This document shows, piece after piece, positions 26,419 to 35,014 of a stretch of 47,093 nt of DNA. The position numbers were made by a program, and so were the translations under genes. A model generated the notes under the pieces. The model searched no databases, had not been told where the DNA came from, and saw nothing but the letters and a program-made list of their open reading frames with translations. Origin of the DNA: FCB group bacterium (GTDB taxonomy: Bacteria > Fidelibacterota > Marinisomatia > Marinisomatales > JAADGP01); assembly GCA_013152315.1 (NCBI GenBank), contig JAADGP010000094.1, positions 1 to 47,093 on the forward strand. Direction: 5' to 3'. How positions within the stretch are numbered: position 1 is the stretch's first letter; each line of letters begins with the position of its first letter.

Positions 26419-27666
26419 ATGAAACAGATCAAACAAATGTTAATCCTGATTGGTATCATGTTCGTTGGGATAGGTTGGGCCGCGGATTGTGTTCAATGCC
26501 ATAACGAAGTGACGCCGGGAATCGTAAACGACTGGAAGTTGAGCAAACATTTCGTGGAAGATGTGGGATGTGAGACTTGCCATGGTGAAGAGCATACCAC
26601 CATGAAAGATGCCGCGAAAGCCGCTATTCCTACTCCGGAAACATGTAACGATTGTCATGAAGAGCAGGTGAGGCAGTACACGGCCGGGAAACATGCCTTT
26701 GCCTGGGCCGCAATGAAGGCCATGCCGACCACGCATTGGAAACCGATGGCTCTTATTGAGGGAATGAAAGGTTGCGGTGGTTGCCATAAAATCGGGCTCA
26801 AATCGGTAGAAGAGATAGAGCAATTAAAGGCCGATGGTCAACGGTTCGGAATCGCATCCTGCGATGCCTGTCATACCAGGCACACCTTTTCGAAAATTGA
26901 AGCGCAACAACCACAGGCGTGCCAAACCTGTCATATGGGATTTGACCATCCTCAGTGGGAGATGTATTCTTCGTCCAAGCACGGTGTGCGATTCCTGCTA
27001 AAACAAAACGGAACGTTGCCGGAAAGCGCTTCCGCACCTACCTGTCAGACCTGTCATATGCCGAAAGGTGATCACGAGGTCAGAACCGCATGGGGCTTTT
27101 TGGCGGTCCGTACGAATGGATTGGCTCCTTATCCCGGAGAAGATGAAGAATGGTGGGCAAACAGGGTAACGATTTTGCAGGCTTTGGGCGTGTTGGATCC
27201 TGATGGAAATCCGACTGCCCGGTTGGATATTGTTGACAAGGCGCAGGTGGCCCGTCTGAGCGCCGAAGGATTTGATAAGGAACGCGCGAAAATGATCGAA
27301 GTCTGCAGTCAATGTCATTCGGAAAATTTCGCTCGTGCGGAGTTGGCGAAAGGCGATGATATTATTCGTCGCGGTGACAAACTTCTAGCGGAAGCCATCC
27401 GGGTGGTTGCCGGACTGTATAAGGACGGTATTCTGGAAAAACCGAAAGAATATGCCTATCCGTTCCCGGATCTGTTAGCTTTTAGTGATGCTCCGACCCC
27501 AATCGAGCAAAGGTTGTTTTTAATGCATTTGAAACACAGAATGCGGCTTTTTCAAGGGACGTTCCACGCAAATCCCGACTACGCCTTGTGGTATGGTTGG
27601 AGTGAAATGGTACAGGACCTGACGGAGATTAAATATAAGGCAAAAGAGCTTCGTGAGGGACATTAA
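26419..27666 (+). CDS. Octaheme cytochrome c, hydroxylamine oxidoreductase (HAO)-like
   Basis: A 415-residue exported cytochrome with a cleavable signal peptide (about 1-22, no anchor) and eight CxxCH sites, at 24-28, 51-55, 76-80, 119-123, 148-152, 168-172, 209-213 and 296-300. The pattern of seven close sites, a long gap, then one distant site, followed by a C-terminal helical region ending HANPDYALWYGW, matches the HAO family. Members either oxidise hydroxylamine or hydrazine or reduce nitrite and hydroxylamine. Oxidative enzymes carry a Tyr that cross-links the P460 heme; candidate tyrosines exist after the last site (334, 345, 347, 388, 392), but alignment is needed to judge. The AGGAGAAAGGG stretch serves the ATG at 26419. 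It sits downstream of the bc-type genes, so it may exchange electrons with them. Confidence 0.85.
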   Translation: MKQIKQMLILIGIMFVGIGWAADCVQCHNEVTPGIVNDWKLSKHFVEDVGCETCHGEEHTTMKDAAKAAIPTPETCNDCHEEQVRQYTAGKHAFAWAAMKAMPTTHWKPMALIEGMKGCGGCHKIGLKSVEEIEQLKADGQRFGIASCDACHTRHTFSKIEAQQPQACQTCHMGFDHPQWEMYSSSKHGVRFLLKQNGTLPESASAPTCQTCHMPKGDHEVRTAWGFLAVRTNGLAPYPGEDEEWWANRVTILQALGVLDPDGNPTARLDIVDKAQVARLSAEGFDKERAKMIEVCSQCHSENFARAELAKGDDIIRRGDKLLAEAIRVVAGLYKDGILEKPKEYAYPFPDLLAFSDAPTPIEQRLFLMHLKHRMRLFQGTFHANPDYALWYGWSEMVQDLTEIKYKAKELREGH

Positions 27667-27692
27667 AGAAAACCGGTCCGCGTAGAAAATGA

Positions 27693-27720
27693 GAAAGGGT
27701 GGGGATTTCCCCACCCTTTC
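27693..27720. terminator. Hairpin between convergent cytochrome genes
   Basis: A perfect 12-base stem, GAAAGGGTGGGG (27693-27704) and CCCCACCCTTTC (27709-27720), with an ATTT loop. It follows the octaheme gene by 26 bases and lies between it and the convergent diheme gene. There is no strong T-run on the plus side, but stem strength and position fit a two-way terminator. Confidence 0.75.
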
Positions 27721-27787
27721 GCGTTTAGCAATCGATTTATTAAATACGATTTAAATCAATCTTCGATATTGCAAAACAGCATGGAAG

Positions 27788-28555
27788 TTACTGTGGCAAT
27801 TTTTGCGAATAAGCAAGGATATCCGCACAATCCTGGTCGGATTTCCCTTTTTCAACCATGCTGGGCATTTCCGGGTCAGACCCCGGATGTCCCCAACGGA
27901 TCTTATGCAATATTTCCTGCGGATTGTCATTCGCGGCCCAACCTACACCCTGAATACCATCATCGCTCTTGAAATCGAGCGAGTTGCCATCCGAACCGTG
28001 ACAAGATGCGCAAGCCGACTCATACAACGATTTTCCATTGGTTGTATCGCCAAGCGCGACACCATTTGCATCAACATACAGGGTTATGTCAACCAATCCA
28101 TCCAGGATGAATTTGGTTAAATCGAGTACATCGTTATCGGATAGTTCTGCCGACAGATCATGATTTCCACCATCATCCTTTATTGCGTCAAACACATCAG
28201 CTTTATCTTTTAAACGGGCCTCCCATACTCCTTCGAATCCGGTATAGTGACTCCCGGATGAATAACGACCATTCTTTCCGATATAGTCCCATCCGTGACA
28301 TTCTTTACAACGCCAAGTGGCGCTTCCGGACCTGCTGTTAGTGGTTTGGGAAGACCAGATCGGGTCAAAATTACTCGTCGGTTCAGCCACGCTATTAATT
28401 TTCCACCATTTATCATAGAGTAATCCCCCACGAACCAAATTTGCATCCGACCAATTGTCATCGACAAAACTAACGGCCTTTTTATCCTCACACCCAACGT
28501 TTAGGATGATTACGATCGTCGCAATTATGCCTAATCCTAACGTCCTGTTCCTCAT
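27788..28555 (-). CDS. Diheme cytochrome c lipoprotein
   Basis: A 255-residue exported cytochrome with two heme sites, CKECH (83-87) and CASCH (182-186). Residues 1-21 are a lipoprotein signal ending in NVGC, so Cys22 is probably lipidated. The second half resembles a class I cytochrome c domain, with a likely Met ligand in PEMPSM near the C-terminus. AAGGAG lies five bases before the ATG at 28555, which gives the intact signal; a longer reading from 28600 is unlikely. It converges on the HAO-like gene. It may be a soluble-side electron acceptor or donor for the cytochrome cluster, but its own promoter means co-function is inference. Confidence 0.85.
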   Translation of the reverse strand: MRNRTLGLGIIATIVIILNVGCEDKKAVSFVDDNWSDANLVRGGLLYDKWWKINSVAEPTSNFDPIWSSQTTNSRSGSATWRCKECHGWDYIGKNGRYSSGSHYTGFEGVWEARLKDKADVFDAIKDDGGNHDLSAELSDNDVLDLTKFILDGLVDITLYVDANGVALGDTTNGKSLYESACASCHGSDGNSLDFKSDDGIQGVGWAANDNPQEILHKIRWGHPGSDPEMPSMVEKGKSDQDCADILAYSQKLPQ

Positions 28556-29014
28556 GTTTTCTCCTTCGTTATTATGCTCTCGCCAGCAGAAATGAAACAT
28601 ATCCTCTATGTGTATCTCTAATTACCTTATGCGGAAAATTAGCTGCCGACTGTTATTGTAATGCTACTTTCATATAAAATATAGGTTTATTGAGGGACAA
28701 AAGGAAATGGAATCGAAATAATCTATATTATTAATATAACAAAATCTGTATTATAAAATTTAGTTATGATCCTGACGTGTACGAAATACGGAAATAAATT
28801 AATGAAAAATATTTTCCGTTCGTTTTTAACCTTCTCTCCGGAAATGTCCAATCCGATGATTTTCCGGAAGCTCGTATTTTGAACATATGTGAAATTTGCC
28901 GAAGCTTTTCGTTTGTCAGTATTAACAATCGACGTAAATTCGCGACCCTAAAAGGGTTTATATAAAAGTAGTTATTAACGAAATAAATGGAAAAATTATT
29001 CTTTCGAGGACAAT
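28556..29014. other. AT-rich divergent intergenic region
   Basis: About 459 bases upstream of both the diheme lipoprotein gene (minus) and rpmB (plus). It is AT-rich and holds promoters by position, but no box was assigned with confidence. A small palindrome, ACCCT-AAA-AGGGT (28945-28957), precedes TTTATATAAAA about 60 bases before rpmB. No gene or structured RNA was recognised. Confidence 0.5.
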
Positions 29015-29251
29015 ATGAGTAGAATTTGTGATGTCACCGGCAAAAAACCGATGTTTGGTAATAACGTTAGTCATGCTCACAATAAAACCCGGCGTCGGTT
29101 TAATGTGAATTTACAGCGCAAACGATTTTGGCTGCCTGATGAGAATCGTTATATCACGCTGACAGTGTCAGCCAAGGGCATGCGTATTATTGATAAAAAA
29201 GGTATCCGGAAGGTGGTGCACGAAATGCGTGCCGCCGGGAAAAGGATTTGA
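29015..29251 (+). CDS. rpmB: 50S ribosomal protein L28
   Basis: A 78-residue basic ribosomal protein of the large subunit. It opens [28 protein letters not shown], with the usual L28 core, and has no second CxxC pair, so it is not the zinc-binding form. GAGG lies just upstream of the ATG. It stands alone rather than with rpmG, and a strong hairpin terminates it 40 bases later. Confidence 0.96.
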   Translation: MSRICDVTGKKPMFGNNVSHAHNKTRRRFNVNLQRKRFWLPDENRYITLTVSAKGMRIIDKKGIRKVVHEMRAAGKRI

Positions 29252-29292
29252 TCCGACCGGATTGAATTTACATCTCCGTTAATTATTCGAAA

Positions 29293-29323
29293 AAAAACCC
29301 CTTCTCAAAAAGAAGGGGTTTTT
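29293..29323. terminator. Two-way rho-independent terminator between rpmB and ftsZ
   Basis: AAAAACCCCTTCT (29293-29305), loop CAAAA, AGAAGGGGTTTTT (29311-29323). The stem has GC pairs at its core and T-runs on both strands, so it can end rpmB from the left and the dcw cluster from the right. Confidence 0.9.
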
Positions 29324-29358
29324 CACTTTTCAACTGTCTCCAACTATACGTTTATTCA

Positions 29359-30558
29359 TCATTCATGCTGACGACGAATGAAGGCGGGGATTTCCAAATC
29401 CTTACCATAGATTACCGGGTTTGTATCATCAAAAAAGAATTTGGATGGTTTGGTTTTTCTTATCGGTTCAGTGTCTTCTCTATCATCAACCTTTTGATTA
29501 TGTAACGGCATATTCAGTTGTTCCGCCAAAATGCGCGTGTCGGCGGGACGCTTTGTCTGTACTACATCCGAGGAATGGTCGTGAGTTTCCACCGGCATGA
29601 CTTGGTTAAATCCGGTCGCGATTACGGTAACCGATATTTCCTCTTCCATTTGCGGATCAATCACAGCACCGAAGATAATATTGGCATCGTTACCTGCTTC
29701 CTCGAAAATAATGGAAGTTGCTTCATCGATTTCATGTAGGGTCAGGTTCGGACCACCGGTAATATTCACCAACACACCCTGGGCGCCGCTGATGCTGGCG
29801 TTATCCAGTAACGGACTGGAGATGGCTTGTTGTGCCGCCAGTACGGCCCGTTCCTCACCGGTAGCAATCCCGGTGCCCATAATGGCTTCGCCCATGTTCC
29901 TGGTTACGGTTTCGACATCGGCGAAATCGAGGTTGATCATGCCATGCACGTTGATAAGATCCGATATGCCTTTGGCCGCCTGATGCAAAATGGAATCCGC
30001 CAGCTGAAACGCCTCCGTTAAGGTGGTGTTTTTATCCACAATGGACATGAGTTTTTGGTTGGGAATTACAATCAATGTGTCGCAGGCTTTTCGTAGTTCC
30101 GAAATACCGGACAAAGCCCGGTTCATCCGCTTGGGACCTTCAAAGTTAAAAGGCAGGGTTACGATACCCACGGTAAGGATTCCCAATTCGCGCGAAATCT
30201 GCGCGATTACCGGCGCGGCTCCCGTTCCCGTGCCGCCTCCCATCCCGGCGGTGATGAAGGCCATGTCTGAGCCCTCAAGCATCGTCTGGACAGCTTCCCG
30301 GTCGGCTTCAACGGCTTCCCGGCCGACTTCCGATTTAGCACCTGCTCCCAGGCCCTTGGTCAAATTTTTTCCGATCTGGATCTTGTGCTCGGCCGCGTTA
30401 TTATCGAGATCCTGCGCGTCGGTATTGATAACGATAAAATCAACCCCTTCCATGCCGGCCGTGATCATCCGGTTAACGGCATTTCCACCGGCTCCACCGA
30501 CACCCACTACTTTAAGTTTAGCTTTCTGCTCTGCAAGACTATCGAACTCAAATAACAT
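29359..30558 (-). CDS. ftsZ: Cell division protein FtsZ
   Basis: A 399-residue tubulin-like GTPase that forms the division ring. The GTP-binding signature GGGTGTGAAP is at 107-116, and the N-terminal VVGVGGAGGNAVNRM loop is intact. The T7-loop NLDFADV, needed for GTP hydrolysis between subunits, is present. A variable linker of about 60 residues leads to the terminal peptide EIPAFIRRQ, which binds FtsA and other partners. GGAG precedes the ATG. It is the last gene of the dcw cluster, after ftsA, and is followed by a terminator. Confidence 0.97.
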   Translation of the reverse strand: MLFEFDSLAEQKAKLKVVGVGGAGGNAVNRMITAGMEGVDFIVINTDAQDLDNNAAEHKIQIGKNLTKGLGAGAKSEVGREAVEADREAVQTMLEGSDMAFITAGMGGGTGTGAAPVIAQISRELGILTVGIVTLPFNFEGPKRMNRALSGISELRKACDTLIVIPNQKLMSIVDKNTTLTEAFQLADSILHQAAKGISDLINVHGMINLDFADVETVTRNMGEAIMGTGIATGEERAVLAAQQAISSPLLDNASISGAQGVLVNITGGPNLTLHEIDEATSIIFEEAGNDANIIFGAVIDPQMEEEISVTVIATGFNQVMPVETHDHSSDVVQTKRPADTRILAEQLNMPLHNQKVDDREDTEPIRKTKPSKFFFDDTNPVIYGKDLEIPAFIRRQHE

Positions 30559-30603
30559 ATCCCATCTCCTTGTTTTTTAGTTTTTTATTGCTTCTATAAT
30601 GGT

Positions 30604-31875
30604 TTAGAAAAAATCTTTGAACCAGGTGGCAATTCTTGTTACCAACGTTCTGGCTGAAAATTCCGATCGGACCATAATGCTCATCTCTTCCTGGTGTAAA
30701 GACCACTGTAGCAGTCCGAGCGCGGCGGCGTAAAGGGGACTGTTTGCGACTTCAACCACACCGCTGATTCCTTTGGGCTTTCCGATCCTGACGCGCATTT
30801 TTAACACTTCTTCCGCCAAACCGGTTAAATTCTTCAGTTGGGCGCCACCACCGGTTAAAACGATACCGTACGTAAGTTTTTCACGAATATCCGCCCTTGA
30901 TATTTCACGCGCCACGAGCTGGAGGATCTCCACCATCCGCGCTTCCACATAACGGGACAATTCATGTTCGGAAACCTGGCGGGAAATGCCACCGTTTTTC
31001 ACCGGCAGTTCGAAATCCAACTCGGGCGATGCCATGGATGCCTTGGCGGAAGCATATTTCAACTTGATTTTTTCCGCATCCTCGGTTCCGATCTGGAGCA
31101 TTACCGCGATATCGTTGGTAATGCTGCTGGCGCCAATCGGTATTACCCCGGTGTGACGTATTCCTTCTTCATGATAGACCGTGATTTCCGTCGTCCCGCC
31201 GCCGATATCGACCAGGGCTACGCCCAATTCCTTCTCATCCTTATCGAGTGCGGATAAAGACGATGCCAGACCCTGGAAAACCAATCCGTCAACCACGATT
31301 CCCAGTTCCTCGGCGCAACTTGTTAAATTGGAAGCGGCCGAGGTGGCAACGGTTACCAGGTGTACCCGGGCTTCCAGTCGTCTTCCGGACATTCCCACCG
31401 GGTTTTTAATGCCGGTCATGGTGTCAATCACGTATTCCTGGGGCAATACGTGCAAAATATCACGATCAACAGGGAAAGAGATGGCTTTTGCCAGTTCCAG
31501 AACTTTTTGGACATCTTCCTTGCGAATATCCTGTTCGACCGGTAATGTGGAATGCCGGTTTTTTTGGATGGCAATGGCTCCCTGGGTATTAATCCCGCGA
31601 ATATGATCGCCGGAAATCGAGAGGATAGCGCGATTTACTTTTGTGTCAGCCATTGTCTCCGCTTCGGCTATCGCTTTTTCGATTTCTTCGATCACTTTAT
31701 CGCGATGGATGATGGAACCGTGTTTTATGCCGGTTGATTTTGCCAGACCAATCCCCAGGAGTTTTACTTCTTTCGATTGTGGTATTACTTCGCCGATGGC
31801 GCAAACGATCTTGTCGCTTCCCACGTCTATGCCGACGCGGATATTTTTGTCCTGGCTTAAATTCAGGTTCTTCAT
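30604..31875 (-). CDS. ftsA: Cell division protein FtsA
   Basis: A 423-residue actin-like protein that anchors FtsZ to the membrane. The first phosphate loop is GIDVGSDKI (15-23) and the second VDIGGGTTEI. The 1C subdomain typical of FtsA follows the first actin lobe (HVLPQEYVID). The last 20 residues include a short amphipathic helix (LVTRIATWFKDFF) suited to membrane binding. The start overlaps the ftsQ stop (ATGA), and ftsZ begins 45 bases downstream. Confidence 0.95.
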   Translation of the reverse strand: MKNLNLSQDKNIRVGIDVGSDKIVCAIGEVIPQSKEVKLLGIGLAKSTGIKHGSIIHRDKVIEEIEKAIAEAETMADTKVNRAILSISGDHIRGINTQGAIAIQKNRHSTLPVEQDIRKEDVQKVLELAKAISFPVDRDILHVLPQEYVIDTMTGIKNPVGMSGRRLEARVHLVTVATSAASNLTSCAEELGIVVDGLVFQGLASSLSALDKDEKELGVALVDIGGGTTEITVYHEEGIRHTGVIPIGASSITNDIAVMLQIGTEDAEKIKLKYASAKASMASPELDFELPVKNGGISRQVSEHELSRYVEARMVEILQLVAREISRADIREKLTYGIVLTGGGAQLKNLTGLAEEVLKMRVRIGKPKGISGVVEVANSPLYAAALGLLQWSLHQEEMSIMVRSEFSARTLVTRIATWFKDFF

Positions 31876-32633
31876 ACGTGTCTTTCCCGGGCGATTACCT
31901 GATTTTCGTAACGCAAGTCCAGATATGTATAATCGGTTAATTTTCTCAGCGGTGTTATCGATTTTTCGAATTCCTTTAATATCAATAGCTTATTCCATAT
32001 ATCATCGGATCCCAGAACAATACGGGTCGGTTCTTCGGATAAAATCAATTCGTATTCGTCCCGATGGTTCAGACGTACTTCAGACAAATTGCGGTATAAT
32101 GTCGGGTATTCCCGCCGGATGTGGGACACGATCTTTGTGGCCTCGATTACTTTTTGGGATAAAGCGTGTTTCCCGACCGGATAGAGTTGTTTTGCCGGAT
32201 TAAAATTGGAAAGACAGGGAAGCTGGAAATTGAGAGTCTTATCCGTTTCCGGTAAAATAACTCCTTCCTCATCGATCAGTACCATGGGAGGTATATTGAC
32301 CATTGCCACGGGTTTCCTTTCAACCAGCTCTATTTTAATGGTGTTGGGATAATGACGGCTTACGCGTATGGCCCGCACATAAGGATGAGCCGCCATGGTT
32401 GAACGTATCTCATCCAGCTTGATCTGAGCGATGGGGGTATCCGTAATATCGCCCAGCAAATCAAGATACTCCCTTGGTTCAATGATAGACGCCCCCTGTA
32501 TCCTGATTTGATTTATCGACAAATAGGAATTATAGTCAGCCCATTTGAAAGCGGTCCAGATCAACCCGATAATGAAGGGCACCAATACGCTCCCGATAAT
32601 CCACCGCTGTTTGTTATTGTTTTTCTTTTTCAT
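31872..32633 (-). CDS. ftsQ: Cell division protein FtsQ
   Basis: A 253-residue bitopic division protein. A short Lys/Asn-rich cytoplasmic end precedes one transmembrane helix (about 11-30). A POTRA domain follows (about 38-110, INQIRIQGASIIEPREYLDLL) and then the FtsQ/DivIB beta domain. FtsQ links early and late divisome parts through FtsL and FtsB. The gene overlaps murB and ftsA by four bases each (ATGA), strong evidence of coupled translation in the dcw cluster. Confidence 0.92.
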   Translation of the reverse strand: MKKKNNNKQRWIIGSVLVPFIIGLIWTAFKWADYNSYLSINQIRIQGASIIEPREYLDLLGDITDTPIAQIKLDEIRSTMAAHPYVRAIRVSRHYPNTIKIELVERKPVAMVNIPPMVLIDEEGVILPETDKTLNFQLPCLSNFNPAKQLYPVGKHALSQKVIEATKIVSHIRREYPTLYRNLSEVRLNHRDEYELILSEEPTRIVLGSDDIWNKLLILKEFEKSITPLRKLTDYTYLDLRYENQVIARERHV

Positions 32634-33550
32634 GAGCTAAATATTTCCGATTCAAATCCCAGTGTTTTTATTTCCAGTTCCAATTTGATGTTAAATTTTT
32701 CGAACACCTTGGTCCGGGCCAGTTTGATTAATTGCACCATATCGTTTGCGGTTGCGTGTCCATGATTGATGAAAAAATTGGCGTGTTTCGCGGAAATCTC
32801 CGCGTCGCCGATTCGCGTTCCCTTTAATCCGGCTTTGTCGATTAAATATCCGGCAGCCAAGTCGGGTCGGGGATTTTTAAACACACTGCCGGCGGACCGG
32901 AACCGCAAAGGTTGGGAGGCCTTGCGTCCGGAGCTGGCCCGTTCCTGTTTGTTCTTTATTTCCTCCGGTGAACCGTTTACCAATTCGAATTCGGCGGCAA
33001 CGATAATTTCATCCGGCGGGAAGGAAGAAGACCGGTACCCGAAGTTGATATCTTCAGCAGGTATTATCGTTTCCTGTCCCTGCCTGTTTATTAAATGTAC
33101 TTTGGACAGGCAGTCGGATATTTCGCTACCGAAAGCGCCGGCATTCATAATCAGCGCTCCCCCTAATGTCCCCGGTATTCCGATCAGGTTCTCCAATCCG
33201 GACAGGTTCCGTTTTATTGTCATCTTCACCAAATGGTCAAGTTTCACCCCGGCTTCGGCATACACCCGGTTACCGTCAAATCTCAGGCCGGTAAACGTTT
33301 TATTCAGCGCGATAATAATTCCATCGACGCCGCGGTCGGCGATCAGCAGATTTGATCCGGAACCGGCGAAATAGACGGGGACCTGGTTTTCATTCGCAAA
33401 GTTGAGCACGGAAGCCAGATCTTCGCGGTCCGCGGGTCTAACGTAAGCCGCCGCCGGTCCGCCAATTCCATATGAGGTATGACGGGCCATCGGCTCGTTT
33501 AATAAGCAGGTCCCTTTTACCAATGTTGCCAATGGACGTAAATCCTTCAC
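32630..33550 (-). CDS. murB: UDP-N-acetylenolpyruvoylglucosamine reductase
   Basis: A 306-residue FAD enzyme that reduces UDP-GlcNAc-enolpyruvate to UDP-MurNAc. It has the FAD-binding RHTSYGIGG and GSGSNLL motifs, the catalytic Ser222 in AGSVFKNP and the likely catalytic Glu293 near the C-terminus. The start is GTG at 33550 with AGGA four bases before; the GTG is needed because the first ATG lies too deep in the conserved region. It follows murC after a 72-base gap, the largest in the 5' half of the cluster. No ddl gene lies between murB and ftsQ. Confidence 0.94.
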   Translation of the reverse strand: MKDLRPLATLVKGTCLLNEPMARHTSYGIGGPAAAYVRPADREDLASVLNFANENQVPVYFAGSGSNLLIADRGVDGIIIALNKTFTGLRFDGNRVYAEAGVKLDHLVKMTIKRNLSGLENLIGIPGTLGGALIMNAGAFGSEISDCLSKVHLINRQGQETIIPAEDINFGYRSSSFPPDEIIVAAEFELVNGSPEEIKNKQERASSGRKASQPLRFRSAGSVFKNPRPDLAAGYLIDKAGLKGTRIGDAEISAKHANFFINHGHATANDMVQLIKLARTKVFEKFNIKLELEIKTLGFESEIFSS

Positions 33551-33622
33551 TTCATCCTGTTATTATTAATAATGTGGAGATCCCGGTAAAAAATTTTGTT
33601 TTGCCATTCATTAATGGTCTTG

Positions 33623-35014
33623 TCAATCACCTTTAATCTCCGTGCTTTGCAGGTGGTTGAAATAAGCATCGCAGTAGCGCCATATATTCCCCGCGCCGAT
33701 GGTAATGACCATATCGTTCGGCTGGATGATTGAATCCAGAGTGTGTTCCAGGCGATCCAGCTCCGGAAGATAGTACACAGATTTATGACCGGAGTCTTTC
33801 GCGGCCTGTGCCACCAGTTCGCCCGTGATACCCGGTATGGCGCTTTCCCTGGCCGGGAATATGTCGGTGACAATCAGGATGTCGCTGTTCAGGAAGGCCG
33901 TTGCGAACTCGGCATAAAAATCGCGGGTACGGGTATATAAATGCGGCTGAAACACGGCAATAATTCGTCGGTCCCACCCTTGCCGGGCCGCCTTTAAAGT
34001 TGCGCGTACTTCGGTGGGATGATGGGCATAGTCATCCACGACCATGACGTCCCGGGCAATGCCTTTTATTTCGAATCGTCGGCGAACACCTTCATAGGTA
34101 GCCAATCCCTTGGCGATGATGTCGAACGGGATTCCCATTTCCATGCCCAAGGTAACGGCGGCCAAAGAGTTTAACACGTTGTGTATCCCGGGAACCTGGA
34201 GTTGTATTGTTCCGATTTCTTCCCCGTGGTGATTCACGGTATAAGTGGAAGTGGCTTCGGAGAAGGCCGGATTTTCGGCCCGGTAATCCGCCTGCTTGGA
34301 AAAACCATAGGAGACAACCGGTCGTTTTATTTCCGGCAGAATACCCTGAACGCCGGGGGAATCCAGGCAAGCTATCAAAACGCCGTAGAAAGGTACCGAA
34401 TTACAGAACTGGGTGAAGGCCGCTTGCAGGTCTTTCAAATCCCGGTAACAATCGGTATGTTCCAATTCAATGTTGGTTACCACCGAGATCGTGGGGCGCA
34501 AGGCCAGAAAACTGCGGTCGAATTCATCGGCTTCGACGACAATGACATCACCCGCCCCCAGGAGGGAATTGGTGTCCAGCGTTTTAACCAATCCGCCGAC
34601 GACCAGGGTAGGGTCCATCCGGGCGGCCGATAGAACCGCGCCGATCATCGAGGTGGTGGATGTTTTCCCGTGTGTTCCGCCGATGGCGATACTGGTTTCT
34701 TTCACGGCTATTAATTCACCCAGCATTTCGGCCCGTCGGATGACCGGAATACCTTGGTTACGGGCGGCGACGAGTTCGGGATTGTCCTCCTTGACCGCAC
34801 TGGAATAAACCAACACATCGGCATCACCTACGTGTTCGGCCTTGTGTCCCTGGTAGATCTTCGCGCCCTTGGCGCGCAGGTTTTTAATGATTGAGGACTC
34901 GTTTACGTCCGATCCCGTAACTTCGAAATCCAGATTTAATAATAGTTCGGCAATTCCGCTCATGCCGATTCCACCAATTCCTACAAAATGAACTTTATTG
35001 ACTGAACGAAACAT
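33623..35014 (-). CDS. murC: UDP-N-acetylmuramate--L-alanine ligase
   Basis: A 463-residue Mur ligase that adds L-Ala to UDP-MurNAc. The N-terminal Rossmann loop GIGGIGMSGIAE (12-23), the ATP loop GTHGKTST (113-120) and the C-terminal DDYAHHPTE motif, typical of MurC, are present. The start codon shares a base with the murG stop (TGATG). Length is normal. Confidence 0.95.
   Translation of the reverse strand: MFRSVNKVHFVGIGGIGMSGIAELLLNLDFEVTGSDVNESSIIKNLRAKGAKIYQGHKAEHVGDADVLVYSSAVKEDNPELVAARNQGIPVIRRAEMLGELIAVKETSIAIGGTHGKTSTTSMIGAVLSAARMDPTLVVGGLVKTLDTNSLLGAGDVIVVEADEFDRSFLALRPTISVVTNIELEHTDCYRDLKDLQAAFTQFCNSVPFYGVLIACLDSPGVQGILPEIKRPVVSYGFSKQADYRAENPAFSEATSTYTVNHHGEEIGTIQLQVPGIHNVLNSLAAVTLGMEMGIPFDIIAKGLATYEGVRRRFEIKGIARDVMVVDDYAHHPTEVRATLKAARQGWDRRIIAVFQPHLYTRTRDFYAEFATAFLNSDILIVTDIFPARESAIPGITGELVAQAAKDSGHKSVYYLPELDRLEHTLDSIIQPNDMVITIGAGNIWRYCDAYFNHLQSTEIKGD

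Noticed and set aside
26419-27666. Calling the octaheme cytochrome an ammonia-oxidation HAO
   Set aside because: No ammonia monooxygenase or cytochrome c554 genes are present, and the cross-link Tyr cannot be placed by eye.
32766-33374. A 202-codon plus-strand frame opposite murB
   Set aside because: murB on the other strand is complete with its catalytic residues; the antisense frame is composition-driven.
33551-33622. A small gene in the 72-base gap between murC and murB
   Set aside because: No frame with a ribosome site was seen; the gap is probably an untranslated spacer.
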